From Chryseobacterium cucumeris (lineage in GTDB: Bacteria; Bacteroidota; Bacteroidia; Flavobacteriales; Weeksellaceae), in the NCBI RefSeq assembly GCF_001593385.1, contig NZ_LUVZ01000023.1:186001-250000 (forward strand): 64,000 nucleotides of DNA, written 5' to 3'. Under the pieces are notes generated by a model that saw nothing but the letters and a program-made list of their open reading frames with translations, was not told the DNA's origin and made no database searches. A program made the translations under genes and the position numbers. The stretch's first letter is position 1; each line of letters begins with the position of its first letter. Positions 35,328-43,787 of the stretch are shown piece by piece.

Positions 35328-36377
35328 CTATTTTAATCCTAAGAACGTGAACGGTGCAGACTCTTTAAATTCTGCATTGGATTTTCCGTTATAAGTGCGG
35401 TTATTGCTGAGGTCAAGTTTCATCACTTTTCCTTTAGGGCTTAAATCAAAATCTTTAAGATCTACCCAAAAAGTGTTGGGAGTGAAAACCGTTTCAAAAT
35501 AATACACCAGGTTTTTCTGATCCGAAACAGAACGCCATCTTGTTGACGAAATATTAGGTTCTGTTGCAGAAGTGATTCCATAAGGAACAGAACAGTTTCT
35601 GATCACACTGAAAACACTGGCTACTGCTGTGCGGGTATCTGCAGTCTGAGGAATCGCATTAATATAATAAGAAGCTCTTACAAAGCGGTCTGCAGCACGG
35701 TTTGTTCCCGGAAGCATAACCGTTCCCGGAATGCCCTTCCAGTAGTTGTTAAGAGCAAGCTGCTCTTCAAAAACCGGAGAGTTGGTCATTACCGTATAAG
35801 ATGGATCATGATGAATAACCAATTTTCCGTCAATATATTCAAAAACAGCATTGTCTCCTGAAGCGTCGGAAATGGAAAGATGAACCGTTGTAAATCTTTC
35901 TGTTCCAGGAATATAATCACTTACAATAACGAAAGGTTCTTTTCGGGAGAATTCTACGGCCTCTTTTACTGTAGCAAAATTATCAAGATAATATTGTGCC
36001 CATAATGAAATGGCAATTCCCTTTTTACTTCCTTTTCCATCGAATTTTGGGTATTGGGATTCTCCTAGCCAGAGCAGGTTAGCTACCAGTCCCTTTTCAT
36101 TCATTCCGTCTGCTGAAGCAATATCCCATGAAGAGCTGATGAGGCTGCCGTATTTGGCGGTCCATTTTACAGATTTTGGGCCTACAAGTCCGTTGCGGTC
36201 TATTCCTTTCGGGAGAACCCATAAGTTGGCGGGGATTTCGTCACGCCAGTCCATAGAACGAGCTGTAATAACAGTATTCTGGGGGCCTTTGTAAACTACC
36301 CTTGTACAGGCTTCTGAAGGATTCCATAATCCTATAGAGAGGATCAGAGAAAATAAAATTAATGGGAACTTTTTCAT
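35328..36377 (-). CDS. Linear-amide C-N hydrolase (choloylglycine hydrolase/penicillin V acylase family)
   Basis: A 349-residue exported Ntn hydrolase. Signal peptide removal before Cys24 (PSEACTRVVYKG) exposes the catalytic N-terminal Cys. Other family residues are the Arg/Asp in TARSMDWRDE and the Asn in VMTNSPVFEEQ. The family includes bile-salt hydrolases, penicillin V acylases and some N-acyl-homoserine-lactone acylases; a non-gut flavobacterium would more likely use the latter types (inference). It is 150 nt upstream of the porin gene, same strand. Confidence 0.9.
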   Translation of the reverse strand: MKKFPLILFSLILSIGLWNPSEACTRVVYKGPQNTVITARSMDWRDEIPANLWVLPKGIDRNGLVGPKSVKWTAKYGSLISSSWDIASADGMNEKGLVANLLWLGESQYPKFDGKGSKKGIAISLWAQYYLDNFATVKEAVEFSRKEPFVIVSDYIPGTERFTTVHLSISDASGDNAVFEYIDGKLVIHHDPSYTVMTNSPVFEEQLALNNYWKGIPGTVMLPGTNRAADRFVRASYYINAIPQTADTRTAVASVFSVIRNCSVPYGITSATEPNISSTRWRSVSDQKNLVYYFETVFTPNTFWVDLKDFDLSPKGKVMKLDLSNNRTYNGKSNAEFKESAPFTFLGLK

Positions 36378-36758
36378 AATAGTATTATTTGAATTTAAAT
36401 TTTATATAGAATTCATTGAGAATAATTCAATGGATTTTTATCATATTCATTATTCGGTGATATAAATTTAGCAAAATTTGTTTAAATAAAACAATTATTA
36501 AGGTTAATAATATGTAATCCATGTTATGAATCATGATTAAAGAGTGCATAACCTGATTATTGGATTTTTTTTCGTATATTTTAGATATTTGACATGAAAA
36601 AGGGGGAAAAATGAAGAATGTTTGAATGTGTTTTTGATTCTTTTTTTGCTGTAAATTTCTCATAAATACTTGGTGGAGCAGACTTTAAAATTAGATACCA
36701 CAAAGAAGAAAGCTGTTTGAAAAAAACAGTATATTTGATATATAGACTGAAAAGATAT
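36378..36758. other. Divergent intergenic region (amidase / bacteriophytochrome)
   Basis: About 380 bp without a credible gene. A TATATTTG box (36730-36737) lies 22 nt before the phytochrome ATG. No further element is evident. Confidence 0.5.
36730..36737 (+). promoter_or_regulatory. -7 promoter box of the bacteriophytochrome operon
   Basis: TATATTTG is a perfect match to TAnnTTTG, 22 nt before the ATG at 36759 and within the alternative upstream extension. It supports the shorter start. No good -33 TTG is spaced correctly. Confidence 0.5.
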
Positions 36759-38957
36759 ATGAATTTTATAGAGTGCCATGAAGAACCTATCCATATTCCG
36801 GGTTCTATTCAGAGTTTTGGTTATTTGATTGGCATTGATGCAGAATCCCATACCATTACTTTTTTTAGTAGGAATATTGCGGATTTATTTAAAGTCGGAA
36901 GTTCAAAAGAGCTGTTCGGAAGAAAAATTACTGACTTTCCTGAAAGTTTTCAGAGCATTATTGATTCAGAAATCTATATGTCACTGGACAAGTTTACCAG
37001 ACGTAAAAATGAAACCTATTTCGATAAAATTTTTATCAATGATAAAGAGTATCATTTTTCTGTTTTCAGAAGTGAACTTTATATCTTTCTGGAGTTTGAA
37101 GAAGTAATCATTAATCCCAATAAACGGATCTCCAATAAATATGATAACTTTTACATCATTGATAATGAAAAGGAACTCTGGAATCATCTTCTGGAAACGC
37201 TTTCGAAGGTGATCAACTATGATCGGATGATGGTCTATAAATTCATGATGGACGGTTCCGGAAAAGTAATTGCCGAAAAGAAGAATGAAAACATGGAAAG
37301 TTTCCTTGGGCTTCATTACCCGGAGTCTGATATTCCAAAACAGGCAAGGGATCTTTATCTTAAAAAAAGAAAAAGAATCTTCAGCAATGTGTATGCGGAT
37401 ACCGTTCCTATTTTAAGCAAAAGCGCAGAGAGCATTGATCTCACTTTTTCAGCATCAAGAGGGATGTCACCGGTCCACGGGCAGTATCTTAAAAATTCGG
37501 GAGCAGCTTCAAGCTTCAGTGTTTCCATTATTATCGATGACCATCTTTGGGGATTGGTTACCTGCCAGAATGTGGAACCCAAACATATTGATCTTGAAGA
37601 CAGGGTGCAGGCCGGAATTTTTACAACACTTGCTGCCAATGCTTATTCATCTTTTAAATCAAAAAGCGAACTGAATTACCGTTTGGAGCTGAATGAGAAA
37701 ATATCTCAGCTGAAAACGGAATTTTTGAAACATAATCATCTCTTTGATTCTCTTATTGAATGTAAAAAAGAGATCAGAAATTTACCTGAAGCAGACGGAC
37801 TTGCTATTATTTCGGATGAAAATATAATTACAGACGGCAGCACACCTGATGTTGAAACATTAGGAAGAATTGCAGAATGGGCTATTGGGAATACTGATGA
37901 GCGTATCTACGTGAGCAGAAGCTTTCTTAAAGATCACGGTAAAGAACTTGAATTGACGGATAATGCGGCAGGAATTGCCATCTATTTTATTGAAAGAGAT
38001 AAGAATGAAATGCTGATCTGGTTCAGAAAAGAGTTTGATGAACATATCAACTGGGCTGGAAATCCGGAGAAAAAAATAGAAGTGTTTTCTCAGAATGGAG
38101 AGGAAAAACATATGATATCACCAAGAACTTCATTCCGGATTTTCACAGAAAATATCAAAGGGTATTCTAAAAGATGGAATTCCAGAAATGTAAGTGCTGT
38201 ACAGGCTGTAAGGGATTTGATTTTAGAAACTTCCCATAAAAATTACAACGCTATCAAAAGGCTTAATGATGAGCTTAAAAAAGTAAATGAAGAACTTGAC
38301 AGTTTTTCTTACACCATCTCACATGACCTTGGTACTCCTCTGACCGTAATGAAACTAAATGCACAGATGCTGTTGGGAAATCTTGCTGCTGATGCTGAAA
38401 AAAGTAAAACCAAGATCAATTCAATTATTGAGGAAATCGACAATATGGCGGAAATGATGCATGATGTGTTGCAGCTCAGCCGAGCCAAACACAGCGAAAT
38501 ACAGCTTGAAAGCCTGAAAACAGCTCATACAATTGAGAAAATTTCCGAAAATGCCAAGATGACCTATGGCAGCCCGAACAGTGAAATTATCATTAAAGAA
38601 TGTCCTGATGTACTGGCTGATAAAACCATGCTTCATCAGGTATTTCTGAATATCATCAACAATGCTGTAAAATATTCTTCCCATAAAGAGCTTCCGAAAG
38701 TGGAAATTGAAGGGGCAGAGGACGGGCAGACCATTATTTACAGAATCTCAGACAACGGTATCGGTATCCCTGTGGAGGAGAAGCATAAAATATTTAAAAT
38801 CTTCAACCGGATGGATAATGCCAAAAAGTTTAAAGGAAACGGAGTAGGACTGTCTATAGTACACCGCATCATGAAAAGATTGGGAGGAGATGTAGATTTT
38901 GAAAGCAATAGTGAAGGGACTTCCTTTATTTTAACGTTCAAAAAGCCTTATATTTGA
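36759..38957 (+). CDS. bphP: Bacteriophytochrome histidine kinase
   Basis: A 732-residue red/far-red photoreceptor kinase. The order is PAS (1-110), GAF (about 130-305), PHY (about 310-490), then a HisKA/HATPase kinase. The bilin-attachment Cys6 is in FIECHEEPIHIPG. The GAF domain has YPESDIP (Asp191), SPVH (His240) with QYL (Tyr243), and SFSVS (Ser254). At the position equivalent to D. radiodurans His290 it has Gln270 (LVTCQN instead of the usual CHH). The PHY tongue shows PRTSF and a WAG variant of WGG. Kinase boxes: ISHDLGTPL, INNAVKYS, DNGIGIP. No response regulator is adjacent. Heme oxygenase follows at 20 nt. Confidence 0.95.
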   Translation: MNFIECHEEPIHIPGSIQSFGYLIGIDAESHTITFFSRNIADLFKVGSSKELFGRKITDFPESFQSIIDSEIYMSLDKFTRRKNETYFDKIFINDKEYHFSVFRSELYIFLEFEEVIINPNKRISNKYDNFYIIDNEKELWNHLLETLSKVINYDRMMVYKFMMDGSGKVIAEKKNENMESFLGLHYPESDIPKQARDLYLKKRKRIFSNVYADTVPILSKSAESIDLTFSASRGMSPVHGQYLKNSGAASSFSVSIIIDDHLWGLVTCQNVEPKHIDLEDRVQAGIFTTLAANAYSSFKSKSELNYRLELNEKISQLKTEFLKHNHLFDSLIECKKEIRNLPEADGLAIISDENIITDGSTPDVETLGRIAEWAIGNTDERIYVSRSFLKDHGKELELTDNAAGIAIYFIERDKNEMLIWFRKEFDEHINWAGNPEKKIEVFSQNGEEKHMISPRTSFRIFTENIKGYSKRWNSRNVSAVQAVRDLILETSHKNYNAIKRLNDELKKVNEELDSFSYTISHDLGTPLTVMKLNAQMLLGNLAADAEKSKTKINSIIEEIDNMAEMMHDVLQLSRAKHSEIQLESLKTAHTIEKISENAKMTYGSPNSEIIIKECPDVLADKTMLHQVFLNIINNAVKYSSHKELPKVEIEGAEDGQTIIYRISDNGIGIPVEEKHKIFKIFNRMDNAKKFKGNGVGLSIVHRIMKRLGGDVDFESNSEGTSFILTFKKPYI

Positions 38958-38977
38958 GAAACTTTTAAAACGTACTT

Positions 38978-39529
38978 ATGGTATCAGAATATCTAAAACA
39001 GAATACAGCAGAGTATCACGATGCAGCAGAAAAACTTTTTAATTCTGAGAAGATTTTCAACAAAACCTTCACTTTAGAAGACTATAAAAAAATCATTCAT
39101 ACCAATTACCTGATGCTTCTTCACAGCGAAGATAAAATATTCAGAAGCCTTTCTGATAAGTATGCAGAAAGCCTTCAGCTTGATGCGAGAAAGAAGCTTT
39201 CACTTATTGAAAAAGACCTGCAAAGTCTTTCCCTGAAAAATCAGGAAGTTTCTTATCCCCTAGAGTTCAATAACGAACATGAAGCACTTGGAGCGATGTA
39301 TGTGATTGAAGGTTCTACGCTTGGTGGAAATGTAATTGCAAAGCAACTTTCCAAAACGGAGGGTTTTGATGAGGTAACTTTCAACTTTTTCGGATGCTAT
39401 CAGGAAAATACGGGGCCAATGTGGAAAAACTTCAAGGAAGTTCTGGATACAGAAATCGCGGAAGAAAACTATAGTGAAGTGCTTTCCGGGGCGAAAAAAC
39501 TATATATGTTTTTACTGAACGTTAACTAA
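38978..39529 (+). CDS. bphO: Biliverdin-producing heme oxygenase
   Basis: A 183-residue cytoplasmic enzyme opening heme to biliverdin, CO and iron. The proximal ligand is His14 (NTAEYHDAAEKLF). The distal helix glycines are in MYVIEGSTLGGNVIAKQL. It supplies the chromophore to the phytochrome encoded 20 nt upstream, the usual bphP-bphO pairing. A strong hairpin after it also overlaps the mdh promoter. Confidence 0.93.
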   Translation: MVSEYLKQNTAEYHDAAEKLFNSEKIFNKTFTLEDYKKIIHTNYLMLLHSEDKIFRSLSDKYAESLQLDARKKLSLIEKDLQSLSLKNQEVSYPLEFNNEHEALGAMYVIEGSTLGGNVIAKQLSKTEGFDEVTFNFFGCYQENTGPMWKNFKEVLDTEIAEENYSEVLSGAKKLYMFLLNVN

Positions 39530-39548
39530 TTTATTTTAATTCTAATTA

Positions 39549-39582
39549 AATTCCTGAAAAATTGCTCAATTTTTCAGGAATT
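39549..39582 (+). terminator. Terminator after bphO
   Basis: A 16-bp perfect stem (AATTCCTGAAAAATTG and its complement) with a 2-nt centre lies 20 nt after the bphO stop. The -33 element of the mdh promoter sits in its 5' arm. Confidence 0.8.
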
Positions 39583-39592
39583 GTTAAATTTG
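39562..39592 (+). promoter_or_regulatory. mdh promoter
   Basis: TTG (39562-39564), a 20-nt spacer and TAAATTTG (39585-39592) match the Bacteroidota sigma-A promoter. The ATG follows 55 nt later. Confidence 0.65.
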
Positions 39593-39647
39593 GGGAGTTT
39601 CAAATTTAAACTTAACTAACAAAAAATAATTTTTAAAAAGTAACAAT

Positions 39648-40574
39648 ATGAAAGTAACTGTAGTAGGTGCAGGCGCTGTAGGAGCAAGCTGTGCAGAATA
39701 CATCGCAATGAAGAACTTCTGTTCAGAAGTAGTTTTGGTAGACATTAAAGAAGGGTTTGCTGAAGGGAAGGCAATGGATTTGATGCAGACCGCATCTCTT
39801 AACGGATTTGATACGAAAATTACGGGTACAACAGGAGATTATAGCAAAACTGCAGGTTCTCATGTAGCAGTAATCACTTCAGGGATTCCAAGAAAACCTG
39901 GAATGACAAGAGAAGAATTGATCGGTATCAATGCTGGTATCGTGAAAGAAGTTACTGAAAACTTAGTAAAACATTCTCCGGAAGTAATCATCATCGTGGT
40001 TTCTAACCCAATGGATACTATGGCTTACCTTGTTCACAAAACTTCAGGTCTTCCTAAGCACAAAATCATCGGAATGGGTGGTGCTTTAGACTCTGCAAGA
40101 TTCAAATACAGATTAGCTGAAGCATTAGAAGCTCCAATTTCTGATGTTGACGGAATGGTAATCGCTGCTCACAGTGATACAGGTATGCTTCCATTATTGA
40201 GCAAAGCGACAAGAAACGGTGTTCCTGTAACTGAATTCTTAAGTGATGAACAACAGAAATATGTCATCGAAGAAACTAAAGTAGGAGGAGCTACGCTTAC
40301 GAAATTATTAGGAACTTCAGCTTGGTATGCTCCAGGTGCAGCAGTTTCTGTAATGGTTCAGGCGATTGCATGTGACCAGAAGAAAATGATCCCTTGTTCT
40401 TTAATGCTTGAAGGAGAATACGGACAAAACGATATCTGTCTTGGTGTTCCTGCTATTATCGGAGCAAACGGAGTAGAATCAATTGTAAACGTAACTTTGA
40501 CTGCTGAAGAGCAATTGAAATTCGCTGAAGCTGCTAATGCAGTAAGAGAAGTGAATGGAGATCTTAAATTTTAA
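39648..40574 (+). CDS. mdh: Malate dehydrogenase
   Basis: A 308-residue NAD-dependent enzyme of the LDH-like malate dehydrogenase class, interconverting malate and oxaloacetate. It has the Rossmann motif VTVVGAGAVGASCAEY, then TSGIPRKPGMTREEL (substrate Arg residues), VVSNPMDTM and the catalytic-His segment VIAAHSDTGMLPL. The length is typical. It is monocistronic between two strong hairpins. It fits with the sdh/dicarboxylate genes upstream, though it is a separate unit. Confidence 0.97.
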   Translation: MKVTVVGAGAVGASCAEYIAMKNFCSEVVLVDIKEGFAEGKAMDLMQTASLNGFDTKITGTTGDYSKTAGSHVAVITSGIPRKPGMTREELIGINAGIVKEVTENLVKHSPEVIIIVVSNPMDTMAYLVHKTSGLPKHKIIGMGGALDSARFKYRLAEALEAPISDVDGMVIAAHSDTGMLPLLSKATRNGVPVTEFLSDEQQKYVIEETKVGGATLTKLLGTSAWYAPGAAVSVMVQAIACDQKKMIPCSLMLEGEYGQNDICLGVPAIIGANGVESIVNVTLTAEEQLKFAEAANAVREVNGDLKF

Positions 40575-40610
40575 TAAGTACCTGCTTTAAGCACGAATTA
40601 AAATAATAAA

Positions 40611-40647
40611 CCCCGGCTGTTTCAAAGAAACAGCCGGGGGTGTTTTT
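40611..40647 (+). terminator. mdh terminator
   Basis: A 13-bp perfect stem (CCCCGGCTGTTTC and its complement) with an AAA loop is followed by GTGTTTTTT. Confidence 0.93.
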
Positions 40648-40740
40648 TGAGCAATATTGAATCATAACTTTTGAACCATTCAAGAACGGAGAATTAAGGT
40701 TGATAAAGAAAAATCATTGATTTTTTAAGCTTGATGGTTT

Positions 40741-40779
40741 AATGGTTTCGGCGCGGCCGGAGGCCGCGCCGAAACCATT
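40741..40779. repeat. Perfect GC-rich palindrome
   Basis: An 18-bp inverted repeat (AATGGTTTCGGCGCGGCC and its exact complement) with a 3-nt centre sits in AT-rich surroundings between mdh and the convergent gene at 40803. No T run follows on either strand, and mdh already has a terminator. Confidence 0.85.
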
Positions 40780-40802
40780 ATGATCTAATTTGGAATGCAA
40801 AG

Positions 40803-41174
40803 TTAATTCGTTGTCTTTACAAAACGACTTACAGAGAACATACTCTCATTAGCTTCAGTTTCAATATATCCGATAATTTTATTCCAATCTTGGCTTAAGA
40901 AAAACATTCCGTAATATTCTTTTCCAAGTACACTTATAAATCTTAGTTTATTCCCAGAATAATTTTTCAGATTGGAAACCAAGGTTTCCATCTGTTGTGA
41001 TAATTCATAGTTTCCATTTTTATGAGCACTATATTTTCTGATGGTGTACACGCCAATCATATTTTCTCTCTCAAAATTATTGCTGTTGCTTATCTTAATT
41101 TTATATTCTGTAATATCATCAAGAAATTTTCTTTCTTTTTTAATTAAAGTAAATGCTTCTTCAATAGTTAACAT
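40803..41174 (-). CDS. Small protein of unknown function
   Basis: A 123-residue cytoplasmic protein. The N-terminal half is helical (LTIEEAFTLIKKERKFLDDITEYK) and the C-terminal half alternates strands. No recognised family. It follows the HxlR gene by 10 nt and is likely cotranscribed. Confidence 0.75.
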   Translation of the reverse strand: MLTIEEAFTLIKKERKFLDDITEYKIKISNSNNFERENMIGVYTIRKYSAHKNGNYELSQQMETLVSNLKNYSGNKLRFISVLGKEYYGMFFLSQDWNKIIGYIETEANESMFSVSRFVKTTN

Positions 41175-41184
41175 GTCAATGTTT

Positions 41185-41574
41185 TTATTTCATAGATCCC
41201 GGAAGAATTCTAACTTCATAGGGAATATTCTGTTTTCCCCAGCTGCAGAGCTGGTGCATCACTTTTGTCAATTCTGATCCGCTGGGTGTAATATGATATT
41301 CAACTTTTAAAGGAACTTCATTGAATATTTTCTTGGTAATCAGATTTGATTTAACCAATTCATTGAGTACAGAAGATAATACATTATCTGAAATTCCAAC
41401 CAACGCTTCTTTCAGTTGGGAGAATCGGGAGACATCACAAGTGATTAATAATAAGACCTCTGCTACCCATCGTTTACCAATAATTTTTAGTACTTTATTC
41501 AGGGTACATCTGTCGTCCAGATAATGTTCATTTATTGAATTGGTAGAACTCAGCTTCTTTTTACTCATACTCAT
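41185..41574 (-). CDS. HxlR-family transcriptional regulator
   Basis: A 129-residue winged-helix regulator with the family signature CTLNKVLKIIGKRWVAEVLL and the recognition region FSQLKEALVGISDNVLSSVL. These small dimers often sense redox or electrophile stress and control a divergent oxidoreductase. That matches here: the quinone-oxidoreductase-like gene starts 110 bp away in the opposite direction. Confidence 0.93.
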   Translation of the reverse strand: MSMSKKKLSSTNSINEHYLDDRCTLNKVLKIIGKRWVAEVLLLITCDVSRFSQLKEALVGISDNVLSSVLNELVKSNLITKKIFNEVPLKVEYHITPSGSELTKVMHQLCSWGKQNIPYEVRILPGSMK

Positions 41575-41584
41575 TTATTTATTA

Positions 41585-41603
41585 GTAGCTCACAATGGGC
41601 TAC
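41585..41603. promoter_or_regulatory. Candidate HxlR operator
   Basis: GTAGC and GCTAC half-sites separated by 9 nt lie in the 109-bp divergent promoter region. The dyad form suits a dimeric winged-helix regulator; it is a proposal, not a match to a defined site. Confidence 0.3.
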
Positions 41604-41683
41604 AAGTGATTTCCGGTGATTTTTTCAACATACATTTGTCTTATAAAATTACGGTTTTTAGTCTATAGTTTAATAATTTAAAA

Positions 41684-42703
41684 ATGAGTAAAATGAAAGC
41701 ATATCAGGTAAGCAAAGAGTACAGTATATCTTCTCTTGAGCTGGTGGATAAATCCTATCCAAAGCTTTTACCCAACGAAGTATTGGTGAAAATGAAAGCC
41801 AATTCTCTTAATTACAGAGATCTTATGGTCGTAACAGGCTTTTCTTCGTGGCAGCCTCCCGTAGGAAGAATACCGGTTTCTGATGGAGTAGGTATTATTG
41901 TTGAAAAAGGAAGTGAAGTAACAACCTTGGCTTTAAATGATCGTGTTGCCGGATTATTTTTACCTAAATGGATCGATGGAAAACTGACAGATGAAAAAAT
42001 AGGCGGTTCTCTTGGCGGTGCAAAAACAGATGGTCTGCTGCAGGAATATGCCATATTTGATCAGAATGAAGTCATTAAAGTTCCCGATTTTTTAAGTGAT
42101 GAAGAGGCTGCAACGTTACCTTGCGCAGGACTGACGGCCTGGCATGGCGTGATTGAAAAAGGAGATATTAAACCAGGGAGTACAGTTCTCATCCAGGGTA
42201 CAGGAGGTGTTTCTCTGTTTTCTGCTCAATTTGCTTTAATGGCAGGTGCAGAAGTGATTTTGTTGTCAAGTAGTGATGAAAAATTGACTTTAGCTGAAAA
42301 AATGGGGATTAATCACCTTATTAATTACCGCCAAATTCCCGAGTGGGAAAAGAATATCATGGATATTACCAGTGGAAGAGGAGTAGACCATATTGTAGAA
42401 GTGGTAGGAGGCCGTAATATCATCAGATCAATGAATGTAATTGCCCTTGATGGAACCATTGCTGTTATTGGTCTGATGGGTGGATTAAGTGCTGAGCTGG
42501 ATACAGCGAAAATTATGTCCAGACAAATCAGGCTGCAAGGAATTGAAGTGGGTTCTAAAGAAATGTTTAGTCATATGAATGAAGCTTTGGCAGCACATGG
42601 GATACATCCTGTTATTGATAACGTATATTCTTTTGATGATGCTAAATCTGCTTTTTATCATCTGGAAAAAGGTGCAACAGGAAAAATTGTGATAAAGTAT
42701 TAG
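41684..42703 (+). CDS. Medium-chain dehydrogenase/quinone oxidoreductase-like protein
   Basis: A 339-residue NAD(P)H-dependent MDR-superfamily enzyme. The GroES-like N-terminal half has NSLNYRDLMVVTG and SDGVGIIVEKG but not the zinc-binding GHE motif, pointing to the zinc-free quinone-oxidoreductase branch. The cofactor fold has VLIQGTGGVSLFSAQFA. An ATG nine bases in (MKAYQV) is an equally likely start. Divergent from the HxlR gene, its probable regulator (inference). Confidence 0.88.
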   Translation: MSKMKAYQVSKEYSISSLELVDKSYPKLLPNEVLVKMKANSLNYRDLMVVTGFSSWQPPVGRIPVSDGVGIIVEKGSEVTTLALNDRVAGLFLPKWIDGKLTDEKIGGSLGGAKTDGLLQEYAIFDQNEVIKVPDFLSDEEAATLPCAGLTAWHGVIEKGDIKPGSTVLIQGTGGVSLFSAQFALMAGAEVILLSSSDEKLTLAEKMGINHLINYRQIPEWEKNIMDITSGRGVDHIVEVVGGRNIIRSMNVIALDGTIAVIGLMGGLSAELDTAKIMSRQIRLQGIEVGSKEMFSHMNEALAAHGIHPVIDNVYSFDDAKSAFYHLEKGATGKIVIKY

Positions 42704-42738
42704 GTTTTACTTCGAAAAAGACTTGTTGATATCAACAA

Positions 42739-42770
42739 AAAAATCACTGGAAAAACAGTGATTTTTTATT
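42739..42770 (+). terminator. Terminator after the oxidoreductase gene
   Basis: AAAAAATCACTG-GAAAAA-CAGTGATTTTTT forms a 12-bp stem with a T run. Confidence 0.88.
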
Positions 42771-42807
42771 TTTATTTAGGAATATGAGTTGGACTCGTTT
42801 CAGCTTT

Positions 42808-43359
42808 TCAAAGTTCTGCTACCTTTTCAAACAGTTTAGGATAAACTGTTACTAATCCAGTTTCATCGATTGAAATCTCTGCTTTAAAATCATTTTCTAA
42901 ATTTTCATATAGGTATTTATTAACAGATGTCCGGGTATATTGCTGCTGTACAGGTCTGATATGATGGTTTAATACATCAATATAGATGACATCAATTTTC
43001 TGAGAACTGTTTTCTGAAAGCTTTAAATTGTTGACGGGTAAAGTGTTGGTAAAGGGGGGCAGAGAAATATCTATGAATTTAAAATTATTGAATTCCGGAT
43101 TTATAACATTGTTAATTTCCCATTGGTCCTGAATTCTTTTTCCGGCAAGTGTCCTTTTTACCTTATTGATCTCCGATTCGATCAGGAAGTCCTGAACGAT
43201 CCAGGCTTTATCAATGTGAATTTTATACTCTATACTATATATTTTATCTTCAAGACAGCCGATGATCTTTGATTCTACAGTATATATTTTATCATCAGAT
43301 TGTAAATTAAAATATTCAAGAGATTGATAAAATATTCCTTTCCAGATCAATGTTTTCAT
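42808..43359 (-). CDS. Putative glycolipid-binding family protein (DUF1089)
   Basis: A 183-residue cytoplasmic protein. The segment FIDISLPPFTNTLPVNNLKL and the ending QQQYTRTSVNKYLY...AEISIDETGLVTVYPKLF match the conserved core of the PF06475 'putative glycolipid-binding' family ('SPFTNTLP', 'YTR', 'D..GLV..YP'). Cellular role unknown. A single gene. Confidence 0.78.
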   Translation of the reverse strand: MKTLIWKGIFYQSLEYFNLQSDDKIYTVESKIIGCLEDKIYSIEYKIHIDKAWIVQDFLIESEINKVKRTLAGKRIQDQWEINNVINPEFNNFKFIDISLPPFTNTLPVNNLKLSENSSQKIDVIYIDVLNHHIRPVQQQYTRTSVNKYLYENLENDFKAEISIDETGLVTVYPKLFEKVAEL

Positions 43360-43420
43360 AATGATATTCTTTGATGTACTATTACGAGATACAAATTAAC
43401 GAATGTCAGGGCTGATTACA

Positions 43421-43446
43421 AAAAAGAGCGGTAAAAAACCGCCCTC
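43421..43446 (-). terminator. Terminator of the Cys-rich peptide gene
   Basis: On the minus strand, GAGGGCGGT and ACCGCTC flank a TTTTTT loop and are followed by TTTTTT; 28 nt after the stop. Confidence 0.8.
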
Positions 43447-43473
43447 AACAAAATTTTATCTAACAAATATTTT

Positions 43474-43707
43474 TTACATATAAACACATCCGCATCCTGT
43501 TTCCCATTCCTGGCACAGGCGCATAGGTTCAGTACAGCCAGGGTCACCGCCGCCGCCCTCAGAAACTCTGTAGCATGTACCACCACTGCAATAGTATGAA
43601 CCTATAGTTGGCGGACAATTGCCATCCATATCACACAATGCATAAGGAGTGTCTCCACCACTAATCAACACAAGCTGATTTCTCTTTAATTTTTTTAAAT
43701 TTTTCAT
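43474..43707 (-). CDS. Double-glycine-leader peptide, Cys-rich
   Basis: A 77-residue peptide from the ATG at 43707. The leader MKNLKKLKRNQLVLISGG parallels that of the 27172 peptide. The 59-residue core has eight Cys (ALCDMDGNC, YYCSGGTC, PGC, RLC, TGCGC) and a GGGG turn, suggesting a disulfide-knotted export product. No exporter or modification enzyme lies next to it. The neighbouring GNAT gene could be unrelated or provide self-protection; this is speculative. Confidence 0.8.
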   Translation of the reverse strand: MKNLKKLKRNQLVLISGGDTPYALCDMDGNCPPTIGSYYCSGGTCYRVSEGGGGDPGCTEPMRLCQEWETGCGCVYM

Positions 43708-43736
43708 AGTAATCATTTTTAATTTGTTGATTACTA
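43707..43736 (-). promoter_or_regulatory. Hairpin at the start codon of the Cys-rich peptide
   Basis: TAGTAATCA and TGATTACTA (9 bp perfect, 12-nt spacer) lie immediately before the gene; the last base of the stem is the A of the ATG. It could be an operator or an RNA hairpin limiting ribosome access. Confidence 0.45.
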
Positions 43737-43787
43737 ATGTAAAAAAAAATTAACACACCAGCAAGTGTTTTAATGAATGTGGTAAAA

